Assembly (NCBI GenBank): GCA_963729195.1
Contig: CAVSNF010000004.1
Coordinates: forward strand, 1 to 64,000
DNA from: CAVPTL01 sp963729195
GTDB taxonomy: Bacteria; Actinomycetota; Thermoleophilia; Gaiellales; JAICJC01
Reading direction: 5' to 3'
Length of the DNA stretch: 64,000 nt
A program made the translations under genes and the position numbers. Below the pieces are notes generated by a model that was not told where the DNA came from, made no database searches, and saw only the letters and a program-made list of their open reading frames with translations. Positions 18,639-26,292 of this stretch are shown piece after piece (the first letter of the stretch is position 1; every line of letters starts with the position of its first letter).

Positions 18639-18640
18639 CT
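18485..18640. repeat. Hairpin-rich segment ending in a half palindrome
   Basis: The segment has an imperfect outer inverted repeat (GGTTCTGGC near 18514 matched by GCCAGAACC near 18596, both flanked by TGAGGC-like sequence), a central hairpin CGTGGC-AAA-GCCACG near 18552, and ends TGGCACCGTTATTCAC at 18624-18639, the right half of the dispersed palindrome. That end abuts the TAG of the penicillin-binding protein gene. It could be a small non-autonomous repeat element or a structured 3' end. Confidence 0.5.
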
Positions 18641-20909
18641 AGGTCGTTGGGGGTGGCGGGTTGGTACCGCCGCCGCCACCGGTGCCTCCGCCGCCACCGG
18701 TGCCTCCGCCGCCACCGCCGGTGCCACCACCGCCACCACCGCCTGCGGCACCACCGCCGCCGGTCTGCTTGCCGCCGGGCTTGTTGTTCTTGCTCTTGTC
18801 AGGCTTGGTGGGCGGCGGGGCCGTGTACAGCGGGAACTGCGACGTGAACGGCTGATACCAATCGGACGGAGCGGGCAGCTCGTACGGCGTCTTGAACGGC
18901 GTCGGCGGGAACTCGCGACTGTGGCCGTCGAACGCCTTCGACATGAAGTCGTGCCAGATCTGGGTGGGATAGCCGCCGCCGAACGAGGCGTCGCTGCCGA
19001 CCGCAGGGATCATCGAGTAGGCATCCGAGTCGCCCTCGGGGAAGCCCATCCACACGCAGGTGGTGAGCACCGGGGTGTAGCCGCAGAACCATGCGTCCTG
19101 GTGGCTCTCCACCGTGCCGGTCTTGCCCGCGGCCTCGCGGTCGCCCAGGTTGGCGGCACCGCCGGTGCAGATCCCCAGCGCACAGGTGACGTTGTCCTTC
19201 AGGATGGAGTTCATCTCGGCGGCGGCCCACGACGGAATCGCGCGCACGCCGGGGTTCTTGTCCGGGGGCGTGGACTCGAGTGTCTTGCCGGTGTAGGTCT
19301 TGATGCCGGTGATCGCCAGCGGGTTGTGGCGGATCCCGCCGGAGGCGAACGTGGCATATGCCCCAGCCATGTTCATCGGTGAGACCAGGCCGGTGCCCAG
19401 GATGTTGGACGGCACCGGGGGCAGATAGACCTTCTTGGGGATACCCAGCCGGTGGGCCATCTTGACGGTCTCCTCGGGGCCGATGTCGAGGTTGAGACGC
19501 GCGAACACGACGTTGATCGATCCGTCCATGGCGTAGTGCAGATTGACGTTGCCGCCGCCGCCGGACTCGGCGTTGTACACCGTCCACGTGCACGACGGCA
19601 CCGACACGGTGCACAGGTTGTAGACGAGCGGCTGCTGGGTCGAGTACTGCATCGTCTCGGGGTCGATGTGCTGGTCCATCATCGCGGCCATCAACCCGAA
19701 CGGCTTGAAGCTCGAGCCGGCCTGGCGCTGGGCGAAACCGGGGATGTCGAACTTGGCCACCTCGGGATCGGTGGTCGCGTCAAACGCCTTGATCGCCCCG
19801 GTGCGGGGGTCAATCGATACCAGCGCCGCCGCCGGCCAGCCGGGGTGACCGCCCAGAATGTCGTGCATGGCCACGTGGGCCGCGCGCTGCAGTCGCGGGT
19901 CGAGCGTGGTGTGGATCTCGAGCCCGCCCTGATGCAGCGCCTTCTTGCCGTACTGGTTCTTGACCAGCGTCTGCACGTACTGGGCCCAGTACGACTGCTT
20001 ACCGGTCACGCGGCGTGCGCTGGGCGGGTTCAGCTCCAGCTTCTTGGCGATCGAGCCCACGTACTGGCGATGGCTGATGTCCTTGTTGTTGTACATCGCC
20101 AGCAGCACGTCGTTTCGGCGCAGCAGCGCCGCATACGGGTGGAGGTTGGGGTTGTAGGTGGTGGGCGACTGCGGCAGGCCGGCGATCATCGCCGCCTGGG
20201 TGATGCCGAGATCCTTGCAGTGCTCCGAGAAGTACACCTCGGCCGCGGCCTCGCAGCCGTAGGTGACCCCGCCGTAGGGGACGATGTTGAGATAGGTGGT
20301 GAGGATCTTGTCCTTCGACCACTCGTCCGCCATCTGCATCGCCAGCCACGCCTCCTTGATCTTGCGAGTGGCGGTGGGGTCGTTGTCGAGATAGAGGTTG
20401 CGCACGACCTGCTGCTCGAGCGTGGACGCGCCCTGGACGACATGCCCGGCGTTGATGTCGTCGACGGCGGCGCGGAAGATGCCCTCGTAATCCACCCCGC
20501 CGTGCTGGTAGAACCGCCGGTCCTCGATGTCCACGGTGGCCTTCTTCAGCCATGGCGAGATCTCTGCCGACGTCACCGGCGTGCGGTTCTCGGGCGAGGG
20601 GATCTTGAACAGCAGCGCCCCGTTGGAGGCGTAGATCTTGGAGTTGACACCCGGGTAGTCCGGCGTCATCTTGTTCAGGTCGAGCCCGTCGACGACGCTG
20701 TAGGCAGCCACGCCGGCTCCGGCCGCGCCGCCCACGGTGAGCGCCACGAACACGATCCCGAGCACGACCAGAAACGACGCGATCAGCGAACGATTGTGGC
20801 GCCGGCGATTGGCGGCACGGCGCTTGCGGCGGCGAGCGCTGACGATGCCGATGGCGTCGTCGTAGCTGCGGTCGAAGCGGTCACGGTTGCGGGGATCGTC
20901 AGGCGTCAT
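18639..20909 (-). CDS. Class A penicillin-binding protein (transglycosylase/transpeptidase)
   Basis: 756 residues, intact. A cytoplasmic basic N-terminus (RRRKRRAANRRRHNR) and one membrane anchor are followed by a GT51 transglycosylase domain (VDIEDRRFYQHGGVDYEGIF, GASTLEQQVVRNLYL) and a transpeptidase domain with the SxxK serine in AGSSFKPFG, SxN as DGSINVVFARL and KTG in AAGKTGTVES. It polymerises and cross-links peptidoglycan. The C-terminus is a low-complexity tail of glycine runs separated by threonines, ending TNPPPPTT. The ATG overlaps the mscS-like stop as ATGA. Confidence 0.94.
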   Translation of the reverse strand: MTPDDPRNRDRFDRSYDDAIGIVSARRRKRRAANRRRHNRSLIASFLVVLGIVFVALTVGGAAGAGVAAYSVVDGLDLNKMTPDYPGVNSKIYASNGALLFKIPSPENRTPVTSAEISPWLKKATVDIEDRRFYQHGGVDYEGIFRAAVDDINAGHVVQGASTLEQQVVRNLYLDNDPTATRKIKEAWLAMQMADEWSKDKILTTYLNIVPYGGVTYGCEAAAEVYFSEHCKDLGITQAAMIAGLPQSPTTYNPNLHPYAALLRRNDVLLAMYNNKDISHRQYVGSIAKKLELNPPSARRVTGKQSYWAQYVQTLVKNQYGKKALHQGGLEIHTTLDPRLQRAAHVAMHDILGGHPGWPAAALVSIDPRTGAIKAFDATTDPEVAKFDIPGFAQRQAGSSFKPFGLMAAMMDQHIDPETMQYSTQQPLVYNLCTVSVPSCTWTVYNAESGGGGNVNLHYAMDGSINVVFARLNLDIGPEETVKMAHRLGIPKKVYLPPVPSNILGTGLVSPMNMAGAYATFASGGIRHNPLAITGIKTYTGKTLESTPPDKNPGVRAIPSWAAAEMNSILKDNVTCALGICTGGAANLGDREAAGKTGTVESHQDAWFCGYTPVLTTCVWMGFPEGDSDAYSMIPAVGSDASFGGGYPTQIWHDFMSKAFDGHSREFPPTPFKTPYELPAPSDWYQPFTSQFPLYTAPPPTKPDKSKNNKPGGKQTGGGGAAGGGGGGGTGGGGGGTGGGGGTGGGGGTNPPPPTT

Positions 20910-21700
20910 CCGCTGGGACCATCGCCCTCAGTCAGCAGACCCTCGGCGTTCAGGCGAGCCAGGCAGCGTTCTCGCAGCCAGCCGGCGGTGCGACGCTCCA
21001 GGGTGGGGTCATCGACCCACACGCCGACGCTGTAGACGGCGCCGTCGACTCCCAGCTCGGCCACCCGCACGACCGGCTGGGGCCGGTCTTCCATGCGGTT
21101 GGGAGCGGCTGCGGCCTGCTCGGCCAGCAGTTCGCGCACGCGCGCAGGGTCGGCTGTCATCGGCAGGGTCAGGCGCACGGTCGCAAGACTCGTGGGGTCG
21201 ACAATGGTGTTGTTGGTGACACGAGAATTGGCCAATTCATCGTTGGGAATGAGGATTCGTCGGTTGTCAGTCGTCCTCAGGCGGGTGTAACTGAGCCCGA
21301 TGTCCTCGACAATCCCGTCCGCATCGGCCACCGAAACCTGATCGCCGAGCCGGATCGGCTGGTTGATCGCGATCATCACGCCCGCCACGAAGTTTGCCAG
21401 AGTTGACTTCGCCGCAAAACCAATTACCAATCCGAGCACCGCGGAGGATGCCAGTACCGCCTTAGCAGCGTCCTGCGTCCGCTCGTCGGTGAGCAGCACG
21501 ATCATGAAGGCGACAAAGATCAGCACTGCAACCGCGACTCGCCGCAACAGGCGCAGCCGGGTGCGCAGCATGGGTTGATCCCCCGCCGGCAATTTGACCA
21601 CCATCCGCTCGCCCCAGCGGCCGATCACGGCGTTGGCGATCCACACCAGCACCACGAGCACGGCAAAGCCCAGCCACAGCAGCTGTTCGGATTGCCTCAC
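20906..21700 (-). CDS. MscS-family mechanosensitive channel
   Basis: About 264 residues with three membrane segments. The pore-lining helix and beta domain read GLVIGFAAKSTLANFVAGV, INQPIRLGDQVSVADADG, VEDIGLSYTRLRTTDNRRILIPNDELANS, typical of MscS. It should release solutes on hypo-osmotic shock. The start is uncertain: I use GTG at 21698-21700 (VRQSEQLLWLGF), since the divergent gene starts at 21825 and longer frames would overlap its promoter. It is translationally coupled to the downstream penicillin-binding protein, a plausible envelope-stress pairing. Confidence 0.87.
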   Translation of the reverse strand: MRQSEQLLWLGFAVLVVLVWIANAVIGRWGERMVVKLPAGDQPMLRTRLRLLRRVAVAVLIFVAFMIVLLTDERTQDAAKAVLASSAVLGLVIGFAAKSTLANFVAGVMIAINQPIRLGDQVSVADADGIVEDIGLSYTRLRTTDNRRILIPNDELANSRVTNNTIVDPTSLATVRLTLPMTADPARVRELLAEQAAAAPNRMEDRPQPVVRVAELGVDGAVYSVGVWVDDPTLERRTAGWLRERCLARLNAEGLLTEGDGPSG

Positions 21701-21808
21701 CGGTGCGATCTCACGTCGTGGGTCACGCTCCTTCGTGTTCGCCGCGGCGCTGCGGCTCCCTGCGCCCCGACCCCGAGGAGCACACAGCCTTCCTGCAACA
21801 CCACAAAC

Positions 21809-21814
21809 TACAAT
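21809..21814 (+). promoter_or_regulatory. Candidate -10 box TACAAT upstream of the BtuF-like gene
   Basis: TACAAT ends 10 bp before the ATG at 21825. No Shine-Dalgarno lies between, which suits a short or absent leader. Confidence 0.4.
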
Positions 21815-21824
21815 CGCGGGCGAT

Positions 21825-22694
21825 ATGCCCCGTCCCGCCTTGATCGCCGGCGCATTTGCGACGGTGGCACTCGTTATCGTCGCCGGCGGCTGCGGCTTCA
21901 AGTCCGAGCCCACCGGCGCCCTCAATCCGGCGCCGGTGACGGTCACCGACGCTGAGGGCGCCACCGTCTCGCTGGACGCCGTACCCAAGCGGATCGTGTC
22001 GCTGGATCCGGGCATGACCGAGCTGCTGTTCGAGATCGGCGCGGGCGACTCGGTGGTCGCCCGAAGCGCCGGAGACGCCTACCCCGCGGCCGCCGCTGAT
22101 GTGCCGGTGGTCAGCCCTCGCCCCGCGGCGGTGCGACGCTACAAGCCGGATCTGGTGATCGCCGACGAGCACAGCGCGCAGGAGCTGCGCGCAGCCCTGA
22201 AGGTGCCCGTGTACGCCGTCGACGGCACCACCATCACCGGAGCCGAACGCGACCAGCTCAAGGTCGGCTTGCTGGCTGGGCGCGGCCCACAGGGCCGGAC
22301 GATCGCCGAACAGGTACGCCGCGAGGATCGCCCGCACCCGGGCTGCGACCGGGCCGCTGTTCCCCGCCAAGGTCTATCTCGACCAAGGTGCGTTCGTGCC
22401 GCCGAGCAGGCTCGCCTCCCAGCTGATCGCCGCCGCGGGCGGGTTGGCGGTCACCGCCGCCTCACCCGGCGAGCTGAAGCGCACCGCCCCCACGGTGTAC
22501 CTGTCCGAGCAGGGCCGCGGGGCTACCCCCAAGAGGTGCGCACCGATCCTGAGACCAAAACGCTGCCGGCCACGACCCGGGGACGGGTGCGAACCATCCC
22601 GCTGTGGTGGGTGACCACCGACGGGCCGCGCATGGCCCAGGCGGTCGGGCGCCTGGCCGCGGTGTTGCATCCGAGCCCCGGCTCGGGCCAGTGA
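21825..22694 (+). CDS. BtuF-like substrate-binding lipoprotein (cobalamin/siderophore class)
   Basis: The N-terminus carries a lipoprotein signal (ALIAGAFATVALVIVAGGC). The mature domain has the helical-backbone binding-protein pattern: VTVTDAEGATVSLDAVPKRIVSLDPGMTELLFEIGAG as separate stretches, YPAAAADVPVV, and YKPDLVIADE. Frameshifts near 22328 and 22530 split the C-terminal lobe, where FVPPSRLASQLIAAAGG and PLWWVTTDGPRMAQAVGRLA can be read. Combined length is about 290 residues. No permease or ATPase is adjacent, so the transporter partner and ligand are unknown. Its TGA overlaps the GTG of the HAD gene. Confidence 0.8.
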   Translation: MPRPALIAGAFATVALVIVAGGCGFKSEPTGALNPAPVTVTDAEGATVSLDAVPKRIVSLDPGMTELLFEIGAGDSVVARSAGDAYPAAAADVPVVSPRPAAVRRYKPDLVIADEHSAQELRAALKVPVYAVDGTTITGAERDQLKVGLLAGRGPQGRTIAEQVRREDRPHPGCDRAAVPRQGLSRPRCVRAAEQARLPADRRRGRVGGHRRLTRRAEAHRPHGVPVRAGPRGYPQEVRTDPETKTLPATTRGRVRTIPLWWVTTDGPRMAQAVGRLAAVLHPSPGSGQ

Positions 22695-23374
22695 CCCAAA
22701 CTGGTCGCCGCTACGACGCGCTGCTGCTGGACGCGTTCGGGACGCTGATCACGGTCGATACCCCCGCGGAGCGGCTGAAACAGGCCGTTGCCGACGGGCT
22801 CGAGATCGAGATCAGCCTGGACGACGCCCACCGCGCTTTCACCGCCGAGGTCACCTACTACGCCGATCGCTGTCATCTCGGCCGCGACGCCGAGAGCCTG
22901 GCCGCGCTGCACCAGGAGTGTGCGGCAATCGTGCTGGAAGAGCTCGACATCGACCTCGACCCCGGCCAGGCGGTCGAGCTGCTCGGCCACTCGATCCAGT
23001 ATCGGGCATACGCCGACACCGGCCCGCTGCTGCTCGGAGCGGCCGAACGCCAGATGCCGGTCGCCGTCGTCTCCAACGCCGACTACAGCCTGCCCGACAT
23101 GCTCGCGCGCGCCGGCGTGCGAGTCGCGACCGTGCTCAGCTCGGCCGCCACCGGCTCGAGCAAACCCGATACCGGCATCTTCGCGCAGGCCCTGGCCGCG
23201 CTGGACGTCCCCGCCGAGCGGGCGTTGCACGTCGGCGACACCCCGGCCACCGACGCGGTCGGCGCAGCGGCGATCGGCATCGACGTGCGCATCATCGATC
23301 GCGACGGCACCTACGCTTCCGAGCGCACCGATACCATCGCTTCGCTCACCGACATCCTGGAGCTGATCACCTGA
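22691..23374 (+). CDS. HAD-superfamily hydrolase
   Basis: About 227 residues, intact. Motif I is LLLDAFGTLI (nucleophile Asp), motif II is around VAVVSNADYS, motif III lysine is in SSKPDTGIF and motif IV is HVGDTPATDAVGA. The cap is helical (C1 type). The family dephosphorylates small metabolites; the substrate cannot be told. The GTG at 22691 overlaps the preceding stop as GTGA, and its stop overlaps the likely start of the trans-sulfuration enzyme gene. Confidence 0.88.
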   Translation: MTQTGRRYDALLLDAFGTLITVDTPAERLKQAVADGLEIEISLDDAHRAFTAEVTYYADRCHLGRDAESLAALHQECAAIVLEELDIDLDPGQAVELLGHSIQYRAYADTGPLLLGAAERQMPVAVVSNADYSLPDMLARAGVRVATVLSSAATGSSKPDTGIFAQALAALDVPAERALHVGDTPATDAVGAAAIGIDVRIIDRDGTYASERTDTIASLTDILELIT

Positions 23375-24541
23375 CCCGCCACAAACCAGCGACCTCCGCC
23401 GTCCACGCCGGCCGCGGCGAGCAGGTATCCGGCGACGCCATCGACAGCGTGCCCGTGGTCACCCCGGTGCACCGCGAGGCGATGACCGAGTTCGCGACGG
23501 CGGCCGACTTCACCGAGGTGATGGCCGACTCCAGCCGCGGCTACCTCTACAGCCGCATCCGCAGCCCCAACAGCGACGAGCTGGCCGCGGCGGTGGCCGA
23601 GCTGGAGGGCGCCGAGGCCGCTCACTGCTTCGCCTCGGGGATGGCGGCGATCGTTGCCGCCCTCGACCTGCTGGCTCCCGCCGGCACCCGCGTGGTCGCG
23701 CCCCGGCAGCTGTACGGCCAGACCTACGCGCTGCTGCGCCGCCGCGGCGACTCGACCTTCTGCGACATCACCGACCTGGACGGCATCGCCCGCGCGCTGG
23801 ACGGAGCCGGCCTCTTGTACGTCGAGACGATCGCCAATCCCCAGATCGACGTGGCCGACCTGCCGGCGCTGGCCGCGCTGGCCAAGCAGGCCGGGGCGGC
23901 CATGCTGGTGGACAACACCGTGGCGACACCGCTGGGCTGCCGTCCGCTCGAGCACGGCGCCGACCTGGTCGCCCACTCGGCCACCAAGTACCTGAACGGC
24001 CACTCCGATGCGCTCGCGGGGGTCGTCGCCGGCAATGCCGAACTGATGGCCCAGATCGCCGCGCGGGCGCTCGACACCGGCGCCACCATCTCGCCCGACA
24101 CCGCCTACCTGGTGCGGCGAGGGATGCGCACGCTCGACCTGCGGCTGGAGCGGGCCTCGGCCAACGCGCTCACGATCGCGCGCATGCTCGACCAGCATCC
24201 CAACGTCACCCGGGTGCGCTACCCCGGGCTGGAGCACGACCGCGCCCACGCAGGTCTCCCTGCGGGTGCTGAACTCCCACGGAGCGCTGGTGGCGTTCGA
24301 CGTGAACGGTGGCGAGCGCGAGGCCGGTGCGATGATGGATGCCTGCCGGCTGTGCCTGCGGGCGACCAGCCTGGGCGGCGTCGAGACCACCATCTCCCAC
24401 CCCGCCACCACCAGCCACCTCCAGCTCGACGAGGCCGAACTGGCCGCCGCCGGACTCACCCCGGGCACGTTGCGGCTGTCGGTCGGAATCGAGCACCCCG
24501 ACGATCTGGTGGCCGACCTGGACGCGGCGCTGCGGGCGTGA
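23371..24541 (+). CDS. PLP-dependent trans-sulfuration enzyme (cystathionine gamma-synthase/lyase family)
   Basis: About 390 residues of the Cys/Met-metabolism PLP family. Seen are TSAVHAGRGEQ near the N-terminus, YSRIRSPNSDELAAAVAELE, AHCFASGMAAI, the PLP-Asp region VDNTVATPLGCRPLEHGAD and the Schiff-base lysine in HSATKYLNGHSDALAG. One frameshift near 24245 precedes the frame with TSLGGVETTISHPATTSH. The start is unclear: CTG at 23371 would give a CTGA overlap with the HAD stop, but no ATG or GTG lies before the conserved region, so an indel may hide the true start. Synthase versus lyase cannot be decided. Confidence 0.85.
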
Positions 24542-25203
24542 TCCCAGCTCACCGCTCACGCGTCTCGGCGTGGTGGCTGCTCGGCCCTGGGCTGCTGTTC
24601 GGGTTCAGCTTCCTGGCCGCAGTCCTGACCACAACCACCCCCGACAAGAACCTCGTCTACAACCTGCCGGCGATCCTGGTGACCGCCGTGGTGGACGTGG
24701 TGCTCGCCGCCTACGTGGTGTTCGCGGTGTGGATCTCGAAGGCGCCGATCGCCGACACGCTGGCGCTGCGGCGAACACCGCTGTGGCGAGCGGTCGGGCT
24801 GGGCACGCTGGCCTTGGTCGCGTTGATCGTGCTGGACAAGCTGGTCGACCCGATCACCCACGCCAGCAAGAAGCAGGGCATCGCCCCCGACCACACCCCG
24901 GACAACACCCACCAATGGATCGCGCTGGGGGTGGCGTTCGTGGCGCTGGCGGTGATCGCACCGGTGGCCGAGGAGCTGATGTTCCGCGGGCTCGCGTGGG
25001 AGATCATGGGCCGCTTCGCCCTGCCCGGCACGGCCGCCTTCTGGGCGATCGCCCACGCTCTGCCGGCGCTGCTTTTGCCCGTGTTTCTGGCGGGGCTGGT
25101 AATCGGTGAACTGCGCCGCCGCACCGACTCGCTGTGGCCCGGCCTGGCCGTGCACATGATCACCAACACCATCGCGCTTACGGTTGCGTTGCTGACCGCC
25201 TGA
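24538..25203 (+). CDS. CPBP-family intramembrane metalloprotease
   Basis: 221 residues with about six membrane segments. The CPBP (Abi/CAAX protease) motifs are VAEELMFRGL (EExxxR), the histidine in AIAHALPA and a late HMITNTIAL. The GTG at 24538-24540 overlaps the stop of the trans-sulfuration gene. A LysR-like loop HASKKQGIAPDHTPDNTHQ sits between helices and is not conserved. The substrate is unknown. Intact. Confidence 0.87.
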   Translation: MIPAHRSRVSAWWLLGPGLLFGFSFLAAVLTTTTPDKNLVYNLPAILVTAVVDVVLAAYVVFAVWISKAPIADTLALRRTPLWRAVGLGTLALVALIVLDKLVDPITHASKKQGIAPDHTPDNTHQWIALGVAFVALAVIAPVAEELMFRGLAWEIMGRFALPGTAAFWAIAHALPALLLPVFLAGLVIGELRRRTDSLWPGLAVHMITNTIALTVALLTA

Positions 25204-25217
25204 CCGGTTTGTGGCTT

Positions 25218-25223
25218 TAGACT
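25218..25223 (+). promoter_or_regulatory. Candidate -10 box TAGACT for chorismate mutase operon
   Basis: TAGACT is followed by 8 bp and the ATG at 25232, with no Shine-Dalgarno. The same box and spacing occurs before the gene at 45039. Confidence 0.45.
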
Positions 25224-25231
25224 GCTGGGCA

Positions 25232-25534
25232 ATGGACCAGGGCGATGACCCAACAGTCAGCGATATTCGGGCGAAGATCACCGCCGCCGACGAGCAGCTG
25301 GTGGCGCTCGTCAACAGCCGCATCGAACTGGTCGCCGGCCTGCATGCGCACAAGCGCGAGCAGGGCTACTCCACCGTCGATCCCGACCGGGAGCGGCGGC
25401 TGCTCGAACATCTCGAGGCGGCCAGCGACGGGCCGATCTCCGATGACGGCCTGAAGCAGCTGTACGCGACCGTGATCGCGCTCTGCACCGCCGAGGCTCG
25501 CCGTGTCAATGACAACTCCAGGGGTTCCCAATGA
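25232..25534 (+). CDS. Chorismate mutase, AroQ (type II) fold
   Basis: 100 residues. The AroQ pattern is seen as SDIRAKITAADEQLVALVNSRIEL in two parts, AGLHAHKREQG, VDPDRERRLLEHLE and LKQLYATVIALC; the conserved Arg, Lys, Asp-Arg-Glu and Gln positions are present. It turns chorismate into prephenate for Phe and Tyr. It starts a probable operon with an ABC exporter: its stop overlaps the next ATG as ATGA, though the two functions have no obvious link. Monofunctional; no PDT or DAHP synthase domain follows. Confidence 0.85.
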   Translation: MDQGDDPTVSDIRAKITAADEQLVALVNSRIELVAGLHAHKREQGYSTVDPDRERRLLEHLEAASDGPISDDGLKQLYATVIALCTAEARRVNDNSRGSQ

Positions 25535-26292
25535 ACGCCGAAGCACAGCCGCAGCACACCACCAACGGAAACGTCGTCATCGCCACCGACGTGCATCGTC
25601 GATACGGCAAGGGCGACGCCACGGTCGATGCTCTCAGAGGCGTCAGCCTCGAGATTCCCCAGGGCCAGTTCGCTGCCGTGATGGGGCCGTCGGGGTCGGG
25701 CAAGTCCACCCTGATGCACATCTTGGCGGGACTCGATCTGCCCACCAGCGGCACCGTCGTGATCGCCGGCCAGGAGATCGGCCATCTCAGCGACAAGGGC
25801 CTGACCCAGCTGCGGCGCGACCACATCGGCTTCATCTTCCAGTTCTTCAACCTGCTGCCGATGCTGACCGCCGAGGAGAACATCTTCCTGCCGCTGAGGC
25901 TGGCCGGCGAGAAGGTCGACGGCACCTGGGCGAACGAGATCATCGACAAGGTGGGGCTGGGCGACCGCCGCAAGCACCGGCCGTCCGAACTCTCCGGCGG
26001 GCAGCAGCAGCGGGTCGCGATCGCCCGCGCGCTGGCGTCACGGCCGACCGTGATGTTCGCCGACGAGCCGACCGGCAACCTCGACTCTCACACGAGCGCC
26101 GAGATCCTGACGCTGCTGCGCGAGATGGTGACCACCTACGGACAGACCACCGTGATGGTCACCCATGACGCCCACGCCGCGTCCATGGCCGATCGGCTGC
26201 TGTTCCTGGCCGACGGCAAGATCGTGCGAGATCAGGGCCGGGCAGAGCCGGGCGACGTGCTGGCGGCGATGGCGGAGGTCAGCGCACTGTGA
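25531..26292 (+). CDS. ABC transporter ATPase, MacB/LolD family
   Basis: 253 residues, intact. Walker A is GPSGSGKSTLMHIL, Q-loop FIFQFFNLLPMLTAEENI, signature LSGGQQQRVAIARAL and Walker B VMFADEPTGNLDSH. This subfamily pairs with FtsX-like permeases that move lipoproteins, peptides or drugs by mechanotransmission rather than through a channel. The stop overlaps the start of the permease gene that follows. Confidence 0.95.
   Translation: MNAEAQPQHTTNGNVVIATDVHRRYGKGDATVDALRGVSLEIPQGQFAAVMGPSGSGKSTLMHILAGLDLPTSGTVVIAGQEIGHLSDKGLTQLRRDHIGFIFQFFNLLPMLTAEENIFLPLRLAGEKVDGTWANEIIDKVGLGDRRKHRPSELSGGQQQRVAIARALASRPTVMFADEPTGNLDSHTSAEILTLLREMVTTYGQTTVMVTHDAHAASMADRLLFLADGKIVRDQGRAEPGDVLAAMAEVSAL

Noticed and set aside
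18655..18780. Tandem GC-rich repeat considered as a repeat array or CRISPR
   Set aside because: It is in frame and encodes the glycine tail of the penicillin-binding protein; there are no spacers and no cas genes.
21701..21824. Cobalamin riboswitch before the BtuF-like gene
   Set aside because: The 124-bp region lacks the B12-box and conserved core; only a -10-like box is seen.
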